A stretch of DNA of 64,000 nt from Pochonia chlamydosporia 170 (GCF_001653235.2 NC_035791.1:682001-746000), one strand, 5' to 3'. Positions 24,781-34,321 are shown, numbered from the stretch's first letter. Made by a program: numbers and translations. Notes: generated from the letters alone by a model not told the origin.

Positions 24781-25528
24781 TTAATGCATGTCCACTGCGA
24801 CATCAGCATCGACATCGACATCCCGGTGATGGATATCGACGTCGGCATCAACGTCCACGTCGATATCAGCATCGATGTCCCGACGATCAACGACAACCAC
24901 GGCATCGACATCCGCATCAATATCCCGACGATGAACATCAACCTGAGCATCCACATCAACATCGACGTCCCGACGGTCAACGACAACAACAGCATCAACA
25001 TCGGCATCAACATCTCGGCGGCCAACATCAACCTGAACGTCAGCATCAACATCGACGTCCCGACGATCAACGACAACAACAGCATCGACATCCGCATCGA
25101 CATCCCGGCGGTCAATATCGACGTCGGCACTGACGTCAAGATCGACATCCCTTCGAAGAACATCGACCTGAGCATCCACATCCGCAACGACATCAACATC
25201 CCGATGATTCAGATCAACATCGACATCGGCATCGACATCAACATCGACATCCCGACGATCAACGATAACCACGGCATCAACATCCGCATCGATATCCCGT
25301 CGATCAACGACAACAACGGCGTCAACGTCAGCGTCGATATTCCGACGATGAACATCAACCTGGGCATCGACATCCACATCGACATCTCTCCTGTTCATCA
25401 AGCCATGTTCGGACCGAGGCTGCAATTCACACGTCAGCAATGTAAAAGTCTGCATCGTTGCAAGAACTTACTTCAAAGAGAGGCAGGGCGGACACTGCCA
25501 CAACGAAAGCCGCGTAAAGAGGGAGCAT
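24781..25528 (-). CDS. Secreted repetitive peptide precursor with Arg-Arg-bounded Asp/Val repeats (candidate Kex2-processed protein)
   Basis: Exons 25472..25528 and 24781..25419 are joined by a phase-0 intron (GTAAGT...TTGCAG), giving 231 residues. Exon 1 is a signal peptide, MLPLYAAFVVAVSALPLFE. Exon 2 starts with a short pro-segment ending NRR, then has 13 tandem units of mostly 15 residues. Examples are DVDVDVDAQVDVHRR and DIDADVDAVVVVDRR. Ten units end in RR, two (17 and 19 residues) end in HR, and the last runs into the stop as DVDVDADVAVDMH. This is the layout of fungal Kex2-processed repeat proteins: secretion, dibasic cutting in the Golgi, and release of similar peptides. Strict Asp/aliphatic alternation predicts very acidic, beta-prone peptides without Cys, Tyr or Trp. 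No DUF3328-type tailoring gene is visible nearby. The opposite-strand ORF is a by-product of the repeat. Function unknown. Confidence 0.82.
24784..25390. repeat. Imperfect tandem repeat, about 45-bp unit, open on both strands
   Basis: About 13 tandem copies of a roughly 45-base unit (some 51 or 57) made of GACATC/GATGTC-like hexamers. The hexamers read similarly in reverse complement, so long ORFs appear on both strands. Two unit types partly alternate, suggesting growth by roughly 90-bp duplication. The tract encodes the repeats of the precursor gene on the minus strand. Confidence 0.9.
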
Positions 25529-27058
25529 TTTGACGTTTGCAAGTGTTCCGAGTGTTCGAGTCTCGTAATGAAGGAGTGGACGAATGAATTGACACAATTG
25601 GATGACTGAATGTGCGTAAATGGTATGCCGGAGGTAACATACTTATACTTTGCATTGTGTCTTACAGTCTGGCAACGTTGATTACTTGTTTATTTGTTTC
25701 CATGGTAGTAAATTATTCTGACATTACCTAGGTGCTACAGTAATATTCGAAATATGAGCCGCAAGCCACTTATCGCTAGCCTTGGTGCAGTGACAGCAGC
25801 GGGTGACCTTCTCGGCACTTGTAATGGAAGACTGGACACATCACGGACTTTACTGTGGAGTAGCTGACTGAGACCGATCAGACTTGTAACAAGGATTAAC
25901 GAGGCTATCGTTGATTGCACAGTATCACGAAAACGTTGAGTCAAATTCTTGCCTGATTCCTCGATCTCACAACGGGCGCCACATCCAAGCCATGATACCA
26001 CCATCAAGCTCGCTTGGCCTTTCGCGAATAGCCGGCTCCATTAAGTGCTTTTTACAAGGAGCTGGCACGCACATCAAGTAGAATATATGCGGGTACATAA
26101 AGGGGCAAGTAATTTGCAAGCGACGTAATTGCGGAGTGGGCATTTCCGGGGCTGAAGTTGCTTTGCGACTACTGGCTTCTGATCATGTGTGCCGTCAGGA
26201 ACCTGGCTTGGGTGTAACTAGTTGTGGTGCTTTTTCGAAGTGATTGGCCGAATCGATCTATGTTCATAAGACATGTCTGAGCCTCTGAACTGGATCTTAA
26301 GGGGCTCAGTGCCACGAACGGAACTCGGGTTAGCTCAATCTGGCACGGAACTGCCGAACGATGCCTCAGTGTCGACGACAGATTGAGATTGAGGTAAGGA
26401 TGAGAGCAGCTGAAAAGTTGCCCAGTGGGGGCATCAAGTCTTGCTCGCTCCGCTACTTTTATTGCGCTTTGATCGTCCGTGCCTTACTAGCATTGAGCTG
26501 GGATATTGAAGGTCTCTTCCGACCATTCTTGTGCATCGAGAGTCTGAAGGCGCAGAGTGGTTCAGAGCTGTAAATATTATGATTACAGTTGGCGAAAGCA
26601 TACATCTACTTATAGGGGACATCAAATTGTTAATGTATAATCCATATGTCGTAGTGGTATTATACACTAGTAAATATGTGACGCTTGCGAACCTGAACTC
26701 GAACTTGAACTTCTTCTTTCTCTTTCGTCTCAAGGAATGTACACTTACCTTCCCTCTTCGTTACTTCCCTCCCCCAATATGTTCTCCTTGTCTACGACAG
26801 GACCAACAGACGGTTGGTGCGGAGAGCATGAACCAACATGTGCATCTAGCTAAGCCCCGCCGTGGTCGATTTCAAATCTCCGGAAACTGATCTCGTAAAT
26901 ATGGAGGATTTGTCCATGTTTTTGCTTCCGATCCAGGCCCATGTGTTTCCATGCGGTGAACGCTTATTCACCAAAGAAGCCAAGCTTCCAGAAGTATCGT
27001 CATCTGCAAGACAAGGTTTCGTCGACGCGATTGATTATAATACTTCAATCGCTTCACA
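25529..27058. other. Divergent intergenic region between repeat precursor and LysM-WSC genes
   Basis: About 1.5 kb. It must carry both promoters. ORFs on either strand look random and have no splice-compatible partners. I searched by eye for a DUF3328-like HxxHC motif and saw none. Confidence 0.45.
25640..25647 (-). promoter_or_regulatory. TATA-like element of the repeat-precursor gene
   Basis: Read on the minus strand, TATAAGTA lies about 112 bases upstream of the ATG at 25528, a usual distance for a fungal core promoter. Support is by sequence and position only. Confidence 0.4.
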
Positions 27059-27829
27059 ATGAGGAGATCTCTGTGCTCACTTACGAGCCTCATCCTTATT
27101 TCGCAGCTCTGTACGGCGAGTCGTTACCCAGAAATGCAATATGACCCCAACACAACCAAAGATTGCATCGAATGGTACAACAACAACGGCGACAAAAGCT
27201 GCTACGAAACCAGAAGATTCTTCGAACTCACCGCCGAGGAATTCGCCCAATGGAATCCCACAGTCGGCCTAGACTGCAAAACGTGGATTTGGGCATCCTA
27301 CTGTGTCATGACCCAACAAAAACTGAACATGATGAGTTCTGTGCCGATTTTCCCCAGCAAAACGACACAAATCAGCAACAGCACATCAGCTTCATCGACT
27401 CTTGGGCCCTCTCCAACCGCCTGGGGATATCTTGGCTGCTACGCTGATAGTCTGGAGCGCCCAGTCCTGGAGAGAAGGGTTAGTCAGGCTGCTGGTGATC
27501 CGTTCCTTACAGTCTCTTCGTGCGAGGACAGCTGCTACCGGCTTGATTTTCGAATATCTGGTGTCAAGGCGGGGAATCAGTGTTGGTGCAGTGGTACTGT
27601 GTCGGGTCAATGGACAAAGAATGAGACTGAGTGCAATATGAGTTGCGCTGGGGATAATGCCCAGATTTGCGGTGGCGTGAATTGCCTCAATGTTTTTAAA
27701 GCAGCCTTTCCTGAAACAAGTACTAGGATAGAGTCTACTCGCACGGATGAGGGTAAGGTCGCTCAGACAAGTCAGTCTGAGTCGGGGGCAAGGAGAAATA
27801 TGGCCCTCTTTTGGGGACGGGTTTGGTAA
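27059..27829 (+). CDS. Secreted LysM-like plus WSC domain protein (256 aa)
   Basis: Single exon. Signal peptide (MRRSLCSLTSLILISQLCTA). Residues about 35-82 resemble a fungal LysM module with its cysteine frame: DCIEWYNNNGDKSCYETRRF, then FAQWNPTVGLDCKTWIWASY and CV. A Ser/Thr-rich linker follows, then a WSC domain at about 122-215. Its signature is WGYLGCYADS, SSCEDSC, GNQCWCSG, CNMSCAGDNAQICGG. LysM modules of this kind bind chitin oligomers, and WSC domains bind wall polysaccharide. The protein is probably extracellular or wall-bound, with a role in wall protection or chitin masking. There is no GPI-type hydrophobic tail. Other fungal LysM proteins usually have more modules; here the LysM module is degenerate, so this call is the weaker of the two. 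Confidence 0.82.
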   Translation: MRRSLCSLTSLILISQLCTASRYPEMQYDPNTTKDCIEWYNNNGDKSCYETRRFFELTAEEFAQWNPTVGLDCKTWIWASYCVMTQQKLNMMSSVPIFPSKTTQISNSTSASSTLGPSPTAWGYLGCYADSLERPVLERRVSQAAGDPFLTVSSCEDSCYRLDFRISGVKAGNQCWCSGTVSGQWTKNETECNMSCAGDNAQICGGVNCLNVFKAAFPETSTRIESTRTDEGKVAQTSQSESGARRNMALFWGRVW

Positions 27830-28430
27830 CTAGTGTGTAAAAGTGGAAGAAACGGAGGGGCATGATAATGATAATAAGAACAACAATAATGAGTATATAA
27901 ATGATTGACATTAGCATTTAGGAGCTATTTTTTGAGACCGTGACCGTTTTGGTTATGTTTAAAGCAACGACTTGGCTCTGGTTAGCGTTGAGCCAAACTG
28001 TGGTTCTCTCCTTGGGAAACGGGAGAATGAATGGTAGCATCTATTTTCCACACCTGGCATCTGGATTGCAAACTGAGACTTTGGGATACAATATACTACT
28101 ATATTGTATTGAGAATCTTTCAAGGTTACAGCAACGTATCTAAGGGTGATTTACAAGACTACAAATGCTGCCGACTTTGACGCGGGCTAGCACCTGAAGA
28201 ACTGGAAGACTTATGCGAGAAGAGGATTTCCGTAAGAATGATAGGATAGATTTACACTAAGTGACACTATAAAACACAAAAGAATACATACAAGATCGAG
28301 TATCCGCTGCCGTACAAAGCACAGTACGGTAGGCAATGTGCCACCAGATATCAAATGGCATCTTGTGACGATCCCAACCAGCTTGTAGGTTGCACGGGGG
28401 CCGGCTGCGTGGGCCACTTTGGGGCTGATA
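27830..28430. other. Convergent intergenic region
   Basis: About 600 A/T-rich bases between two convergent stops. An AATGATAATAATAAG-like A/T-rich stretch near 27865-27900 may belong to the 3' UTR of the LysM-WSC gene. No gene seen. Confidence 0.45.
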
Positions 28431-29231
28431 CTAGCTGCGCAGTACTTCTAATGCAGCCTCAATTCCGCTGATGAGACCATTGCTTCCATCGTCAGACACA
28501 ATTGGTGCTTTGATCGCTGAGATGTCGCGTGTAGCTAGATGATCGTTGAGTTCCTTTGTCGCTTTGTCAACGTAGGGTTGCCCTTTTGCTCCACGGCCTC
28601 TGTGCACATCCAGGGTGGTCTTGATCATGCCATGAAGGCGATTCGTCTTATCGTCAAAGTCCTTATCATCCGATGAGGAGCCGTCGGGTTTGTTTTTGCA
28701 TTCCAGAAATCTCATGGCCACGTTGTATGACTCATGAGGACTGGATAGATGAGATTTCTGGTAGTCACGCAAACCCTGCTTGTCGTTGCGCTTTATATAA
28801 TAGTCAATAACGGCGAGGGCTCCGGTTTCGTGGGCGGGGTGTCCAATGCAAAGGTTGCCCAAGTAAGTTTGTAAGCCCTCGATATCGTCGCGCTTTATAT
28901 AATGCTTAACAACGACGAGTGCTGCCTCTTCGTAGAGCTGGGGCCTAGGAGAAAGGCTGGGCAAGTATCCCTCCAAACCTTCAATATCGCCGCACTTTAT
29001 ATAATAGTCAACAACAGCAAGTGTTCCCCTTTCGTAAGCGGGGGTTTTAGGCCAAAGCCTGAATAAGTAATCCCTCAAGCGTTTAATTTCGTTGCTCTTT
29101 ATGTAATGGTCAACAACGGCAAGTGATCCCTTGTCGTGGGCGGGGGTGCTAGGGAAAAGCTTGGATAAGTAACCCTTTAAGCCGTCAATATCGTCTCTTG
29201 AAATAAAGTCGTCAATAGCAGTGGAGTCCAT
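28431..29231 (-). CDS. Protein of five 34-residue helical tandem repeats (266 aa), family not recognised
   Basis: Single exon from an ATG at 29231 (MDSTAIDDF); the frame opens slightly further upstream only from a TTG. Residues about 4-172 are five tandem units of 34 residues with the pattern AVVDxYIKxxDIEGLxxYL followed by a Pro-containing loop and a small ...A(L/M) end. Each unit should form two helices, and the length equals that of TPR units, but the canonical TPR residues are not all present. The C-terminal about 90 residues are polar (SSSDDKDFDDK), then helical. There is no signal peptide or membrane span. It is probably a cytosolic solenoid scaffold. Function cannot be assigned, and it may be lineage-specific. 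The DNA repeats with 102-bp period, a sign of recent duplication. Confidence 0.65.
   Translation of the reverse strand: MDSTAIDDFISRDDIDGLKGYLSKLFPSTPAHDKGSLAVVDHYIKSNEIKRLRDYLFRLWPKTPAYERGTLAVVDYYIKCGDIEGLEGYLPSLSPRPQLYEEAALVVVKHYIKRDDIEGLQTYLGNLCIGHPAHETGALAVIDYYIKRNDKQGLRDYQKSHLSSPHESYNVAMRFLECKNKPDGSSSDDKDFDDKTNRLHGMIKTTLDVHRGRGAKGQPYVDKATKELNDHLATRDISAIKAPIVSDDGSNGLISGIEAALEVLRS
28720..29231. repeat. 102-bp tandem coding repeat
   Basis: The string CTTTATATAATAGTCAA and close variants recurs near 28791, 28893, 28995 and 29097, exactly 102 bases apart. This equals the 34-residue protein repeat. DNA similarity between copies is high, so the duplications look recent or homogenised. Confidence 0.85.
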
Positions 29232-30543
29232 TTTGTGGATGCGAGTCAAAATGCAAAGCGATGGGAGATTGATGTGAGTGACGGGAGTGATGGCGGGCGA
29301 TGGCGGACGATGCGGTCTTTGGAATAGCGGATAGTGACGGCCACGAGACGATTTTGGGGACTAGGCACCGATAAATACTTGAGAGAGCAAGCTTCAAGCT
29401 ATTTATACTAATACCCCGTACAGAAACACGCAAGAAACACCTGCTAAGAAGATTCGAAACCTTGCGTGAACAAAGACGGCTTGTAAATACCCAGATGGCA
29501 GCCGTCCCCTGCCTCATATACAAGGTACCCCAAGCCAAATCAATCCTTGTTCAGTCAAAAAAAGAATATTCACACCAGTTCAAGCGAGGTTGTACAGGTT
29601 ACGGCCGCAACAATGCACCAACTTGCGACATGTCGAAGCTGGGGGAGTCTTGAGTTGTGTGCCAGTGCTGACGAGGCCACCTCTTTGTGCCATTGTTGTT
29701 CAACAAGTAATTAGCCCTGGAATACCATGAAACATCTAGAAGCCACATAATTTACTACTTGAGTTCTTTCATCCTCGAGGTTTCATTTGGGACGATCAAC
29801 AGGTTCACTTTGTTAGTCGGCCCCGAACTTTACCGTGAATAGTGTACAATCGCCAGTGGTTGGCATCGGAAACGTTCATGTCAGCTATTATATTGCTGTT
29901 CCTCACGCCTCTACTCCGTACATATGTAAAGTTGTTACGTATATGCCAGAAAGTGGATACAAAATCGACATTCCAAGAGGGCCGGTACACGAGATGGTAT
30001 GCTGACACGGGTGATGCCGCATTCCAACCCCGCAAAAGCCCAAGAATACGGGTCTCAAAAGAATGCAAACCTTAAAATCGATTTGATGACCCCAAACCTT
30101 ACATTTTGGTTGCTGTATTTCACCGTCAAAATCAATTGACGAAAAAGCAATTGTCATGACTTCAAACCCAATCTTTGTCGCGCGAGAAAATGGTCCGATC
30201 GCCCCACAGCAATGCCGTCGACCTGGCAACGGACTTTAAGTAAACAAAGCCCATCAACCTTGGAGCCCAACCAACCACCATGAGCCACACACGTCTTGCA
30301 TGCAGGATCTCCAGCCAAAACCACCAATCCTACGGTTGAAAGACCCCGATTCCCTTAGGCCCCCTTTATCGGAAGGCCAAACACCCAAAAAAAAAGTTTG
30401 TGTACATACCAGTTGACCCATTCTGTTTTGAACCGCATTGCGTGGCGTGCCTTCCCCTCCAGTTTCGAGCTGTCGACTTTACATCTTTACGTCTTTACGG
30501 CCGTCCCTCTTATACCCACACCCGTCTCGATCTCCAATCTCTG
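29232..30543. other. Divergent intergenic region
   Basis: About 1.3 kb between the starts at 29231 (minus) and 30544 (plus). No convincing gene. The last 150 bp before 30544 are open in frame with the downstream gene but contain no ATG, so they are treated as 5' UTR. Confidence 0.45.
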
Positions 30544-33366
30544 ATGCCACAACGAACTCAGCATCAGGACCTCGACTTCGAGATACACGTCGACCCATCT
30601 TGTCTGAGCGAACCTTTGGATGAGAAGCCATCTACCATGGAGCACGAGGATGTTGTAGGCGTGAAGGAGCAAGCTGCCGAGGAGCAGGATTCACACGGAA
30701 ATGCTGGGGGTGACGATTCGATTCCAGATACTGAAACCTTGAAGGAGAGCGTGGAGAAAGCGGAAACCGACGAAGCTCCAGCTGAGAGTTCAGTGCCGGA
30801 CACCCAAGATTTACAGCCGACTGTGGAGGAAGTCGCTGACGAGCCTGAAGAGGAGTCGACCACACATGGCAATGTTTGCGATGCGGAGGACGGCACTGAG
30901 TCACGAAGGGGTTCCGCCATGTCAAATGGTGAAGCTCTCGACGGTGATATCAAGCGGTGGCCGTCGAAGCGAACTGAAGCACTGATTCAGGCTGCAGCCA
31001 GAGACATTGTTAACCATGTGGCTAGTCGCCCCCGAGATTCCATTCAGAGTGCCGCTTCGATACCCGACGAGGAGGAAACCAGTTTTGTCACTGAATCATA
31101 CACTGAGAGTCATCGTCACTCGCTTGGGGGAGAATCAGAAGCTGGTCAGAGCCACGTCTCCGAGGAGGATCATGCGCGACACACCGCTCCCACCGACGAC
31201 GGTGGGGATAGCAGCTCCCACCACGAACACGAGGACGATGTGTTTAGTGACAACAGCCCTCGAAGCTCCATGGGGTCAATGTCTGAAGCAGAGAACAAGA
31301 ATGCCGGCAAGATTTCGCCGCACAAGACTCGGTCTGCACGGATCTCCGACATTCCCCAATCCGACATGGACGATGACTTTATCCCCACCCTACGCGGCAC
31401 ACCCAGACCGGCTTTTAGATCTCCATCATCGGTGAAGGCGATGCAAATGTCTTCGCCACCTGCATCTGTCAATGGGACTCCTCGGTCAAGTCGTCGAACA
31501 CCAATGTCGACCGTGTCGCGTCTTGGCTCACCAAGTGTTTCTGCCCAGTATTCACCCAAAAAGACGCCACCTCGGTTTAAGAGAAACACACCGCCGCTGG
31601 TGCTGCTGCACGTCACTGTTCTACCTTCACGTTGGGCTTGGGGTCATGTTCTGGACAATGCTCAGCTAAGTGAATTGAGTCCTGAGGCAAAGGCCCTTTG
31701 GGAGGCATGGAATCAGCTCCAAGATCGGACTGGCGATACTATTTCGGATCGCGGCATTCTTCTACCTCATCCTCAGAATGACTACGAAGTCTTGGAAGAG
31801 CGACTTTTAGAGACTCTGGAGCTCCCCATGCGGCGAAGAGCTCGGATCTTGGAATGTGGGCATTACCTGGGACCGTCAAACGAGATGTCTCTACCAGAGG
31901 AGATTGAGAGCGAAGACGAAGACTACTCTGATGCAGCTCGTTCACCTCGACAAAGCATGACAGAGCAAAGTCACTGGTGCAAGACTTGCCATTCCGACAT
32001 TAGGTATGACTCGCTAGGGGATGCCAAAGTTTATCGCGTCAAGGTGTATGCAAGCAATGGCTTGATGAGAGCTGGCGCCTGGGAAGCGTGCTGGAAGGAG
32101 ATGGAGCGCGTTGACGTCGAACTTGAGCCCATTATCGACTCAAAGCTTCAGGAAGAATTGAGCCGCTTGTCCATCGAGCAGGAGAGAGCCCTAGAGCTGG
32201 AAGAAGAAGCTGCTGCCGCCGCTGCTGCAGCAGTTGATGAGGAGATTCAACGACGGGAGGAGGCTGAGCAGGCTGAACAGGCCGAACAGGCTGAACAGGC
32301 CGAACAGGCCGAACAGGTCGAAGAAGCTGAGCAGTCATATATGCCAGAACAAATGGACGCTTCCGTTCATACGGAGTCATCTCCTCAGCCTGATATTCCC
32401 GTGGAGTCTAGCCCACCTTATGATGATACCCGCCGAATGAGAGAGGAAGAGAGATTGAGGGAAATTTATGGTGCAAGTCCCCCATCTCACCCAGAATCTT
32501 CCTCAATGCCGGAGCCACGGCACTCGGACTTTGAGACCCGGGAAACACCAGCCTCGCCATCAGTGGAAGCCTTTGAGAGACGCGAAGAGCGACGGGAAAG
32601 CAGACAGCATGCCTACAAGAGTGCTTCTCTGCCCGAGCTCATCTTTGAAGCTGTCAAGGTACTCATGCAGGATCAGAAGAATCTCTTGATTGCGCTGCTG
32701 AGTCTTGTGGTGTTGGTGCTTGCCGTACGGGGCGGCTCGGCGCCAGATGAGGCTCGCCTTCAGGCAGTGGTTCCCGAGTCTTTTGCTCCTGTTGCTCAAG
32801 TTCCCGAGGTTGCTGTTGAGAAACCCGTTGAACCTGTTATGGACGTTCCAAAAAATGTAATCCCGGAACCCATAGTTGAGGTAGCTATTCAGGACCCTGT
32901 TGAATCAGCAGCTGACACTCCGAAAGCTGTAGAGCCTGAGGTCACACAGAAACCGATACAGGAACCACCGCAAGAGCCGATAGAGGAACCGATACAAGAA
33001 CCAATACAGGAACCAGTACAGGAAGCTGCCTACACAGAAGAGCAGCCGCGGTTTGCAACGACTGAATCTGTGCATGAGTCTGCTGCGACAGAGGCGGCTG
33101 ACCCGTGCGTCCGCTGCTCGAGGGCATTGGAGGACGCTGAGCTGTCATTGATGACTGCACCAGTCAGCACCATTGAGATTGTCAAGACGGTGACGGAGAC
33201 AGCGGTTGAGACGGTTACGGTCCAAGCATTACCAACCGAGGCAGCAAAGAGCTTTTTGGATGTTGTTCATAACGCCGAGGCTACGCACATGGAGGCCGAA
33301 TTGGAGAGGATACGGGAGATGGAAGGACGTGTCGAACTTGAAGGGGGTCTGGATGAGGCGAACTAG
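30544..33366 (+). CDS. Large acidic protein with one membrane span (940 aa)
   Basis: Single exon. The first in-frame ATG is at 30544 (MPQRTQHQDLDFEIHVDP). Residues 1-340 are acidic, Ser-rich and low-complexity. A conserved-looking block at about 349-530 contains LLHVTVLPSRWAWG, the RARILECGHYLG segment, and a WCKTCHSDIR C-X2-C motif followed by a VYRVKVYASNG strand pattern. Then come an Ala run, an AEQ repeat (coiled coil) and a single hydrophobic span near residues 711-733 (LLIALLSLVVLVLAV). A Pro/Glu-rich tail has EPIQEP repeats. Related ascomycete proteins have been labelled pathway-specific nitrogen regulator, but no zinc cluster or other DNA-binding motif is seen. I regard that name as unproven. 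It is likely an anchored ER or nuclear-envelope protein. Convergent with the next gene. Confidence 0.75.
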   Translation: MPQRTQHQDLDFEIHVDPSCLSEPLDEKPSTMEHEDVVGVKEQAAEEQDSHGNAGGDDSIPDTETLKESVEKAETDEAPAESSVPDTQDLQPTVEEVADEPEEESTTHGNVCDAEDGTESRRGSAMSNGEALDGDIKRWPSKRTEALIQAAARDIVNHVASRPRDSIQSAASIPDEEETSFVTESYTESHRHSLGGESEAGQSHVSEEDHARHTAPTDDGGDSSSHHEHEDDVFSDNSPRSSMGSMSEAENKNAGKISPHKTRSARISDIPQSDMDDDFIPTLRGTPRPAFRSPSSVKAMQMSSPPASVNGTPRSSRRTPMSTVSRLGSPSVSAQYSPKKTPPRFKRNTPPLVLLHVTVLPSRWAWGHVLDNAQLSELSPEAKALWEAWNQLQDRTGDTISDRGILLPHPQNDYEVLEERLLETLELPMRRRARILECGHYLGPSNEMSLPEEIESEDEDYSDAARSPRQSMTEQSHWCKTCHSDIRYDSLGDAKVYRVKVYASNGLMRAGAWEACWKEMERVDVELEPIIDSKLQEELSRLSIEQERALELEEEAAAAAAAAVDEEIQRREEAEQAEQAEQAEQAEQAEQVEEAEQSYMPEQMDASVHTESSPQPDIPVESSPPYDDTRRMREEERLREIYGASPPSHPESSSMPEPRHSDFETRETPASPSVEAFERREERRESRQHAYKSASLPELIFEAVKVLMQDQKNLLIALLSLVVLVLAVRGGSAPDEARLQAVVPESFAPVAQVPEVAVEKPVEPVMDVPKNVIPEPIVEVAIQDPVESAADTPKAVEPEVTQKPIQEPPQEPIEEPIQEPIQEPVQEAAYTEEQPRFATTESVHESAATEAADPCVRCSRALEDAELSLMTAPVSTIEIVKTVTETAVETVTVQALPTEAAKSFLDVVHNAEATHMEAELERIREMEGRVELEGGLDEAN
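32263..32316 (+). repeat. 9-bp tandem repeat coding Ala-Glu-Gln
   Basis: Six consecutive copies of GCYGARCAG in frame, encoding (AEQ)6 in a predicted coiled coil. A diverged unit follows, then another exact copy at 32326. Likely variable in length between strains. Confidence 0.85.
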
Positions 33367-33858
33367 TCAGATTGATGAAATTTTTTGTGTGATGATGATA
33401 GCATGACTGCAAGCGAGCTTGATATGAGATTGATATGGTATGATTAGGTACATAATGTAGGTTAGAGAAAGGATACGTAAAATATGACATATATTGGGAA
33501 TTTGGGTTTGATATGGAGTTGTTGTGATTTAATTGCATATTCAAAATTGGTGTCCATCCATTGCGCTGGAATTTGAGTTTTTATGAGTCCATAGCCGCCG
33601 TTTTTCATGCTTGGGCACCTCTATAGCGTGAACCAAAAAATGGCCATCCAAAGTTTTTCCTAACGCTAATACTATACCGAAAAAAGATATCCTACCGCGG
33701 CCACTGCAGTCCTCACGGTCAAACTCTCACGCATCGGATTACGCTTCTATCCCAACACCACATCATACGGCAGCATTGCAACAACCGACCATGTACGCCA
33801 ATGATTCATTCACTATCATACACTATCATGACAATTCATACGCTCAGTCCCCCAACCA
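33367..33858. other. Convergent intergenic region
   Basis: About 490 A/T-rich bases between convergent stops; no gene seen. Confidence 0.5.
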
Positions 33859-34321
33859 TCACAACTGAATATACACATCCATACAATCGATCCTCCACTC
33901 CCTCTTCCCCAACAACGTGCGCAGCCACTCGACCCCCAGACCCGTCCACTCGGCGCTCGTAGCAGATATCCCATCGACCGCCACGCCCGCGACAGCTCTG
34001 GCCGTCGAGTTCGCCATTTCGAGCATGGTCTCGTTGAAGGAGGGCTCGGGCTCGGAGGTGCTCGGCCGCGGGAGGAACCAGTTGCTCCGGAAGTCGAAGA
34101 AGCATCGGTCGGACCAGTTGCAGGATGTGAGGAACAGGATGAGCAGGAGGATGGAGCAGTAGACGCAGGGCCGGTTGAGGAAGTAGGTGCATATGAAGAA
34201 GAGGAAGATGAAGGCGGGTGAGGCGTTGGTCGGGATGAAGAGGAGGGGGAGCCAGCTGGGGGTCGTTAGTGGATGAAGAGGAGGAGGGAGGATGGGGTGC
34301 GTACCTTCGGAGGCAGAACAT
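33859..34321 (-). CDS. Small two-span membrane protein (137 aa), unknown function
   Basis: Exon 1 is only 17 nt (34305..34321, MFCLR plus two bases), and exon 2 is 33859..34255. The GTACGC...CCAG intron is about 50 nt. The spliced frame begins MFCLRSWLPLLFIPT and has two hydrophobic stretches, about residues 7-30 and 36-50 (CVYCSILLLILFLTS). A soluble part follows with SWLPRP-type and WRIDCMDVY segments. The unspliced ORF in this place is Pro/Leu/Arg-rich and looks like an out-of-frame shadow. The chosen frame has sensible hydrophobicity and a clean stop. No known family recognised; it may be a small ER or secretory-pathway membrane protein. The start could be missed by annotation because of the tiny first exon. 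Confidence 0.65.

Noticed and set aside
24781..25528. Dikaritin/ustiloxin-type RiPP cluster
   Set aside because: The repeat core has no tyrosine, and no DUF3328-like HxxHC gene, tyrosinase or methyltransferase was seen nearby. Kept only as a Kex2-processed repeat candidate.
24784..25533. Plus-strand 249-codon ORF rich in Asp/Ile/Asn repeats
   Set aside because: It is the antisense of the repeat precursor. It has no signal peptide and ends in the antisense of exon 1, while the minus strand has a signal peptide and a good intron.
30400..30543. N-terminal extension of the 940-residue protein
   Set aside because: The frame is open but has no ATG before 30544; the apparent start is GTG.
33836..34321. 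161-codon Pro/Leu/Arg-rich minus-strand ORF
   Set aside because: Out-of-frame shadow of the spliced small membrane protein; the composition is typical of a shifted frame.
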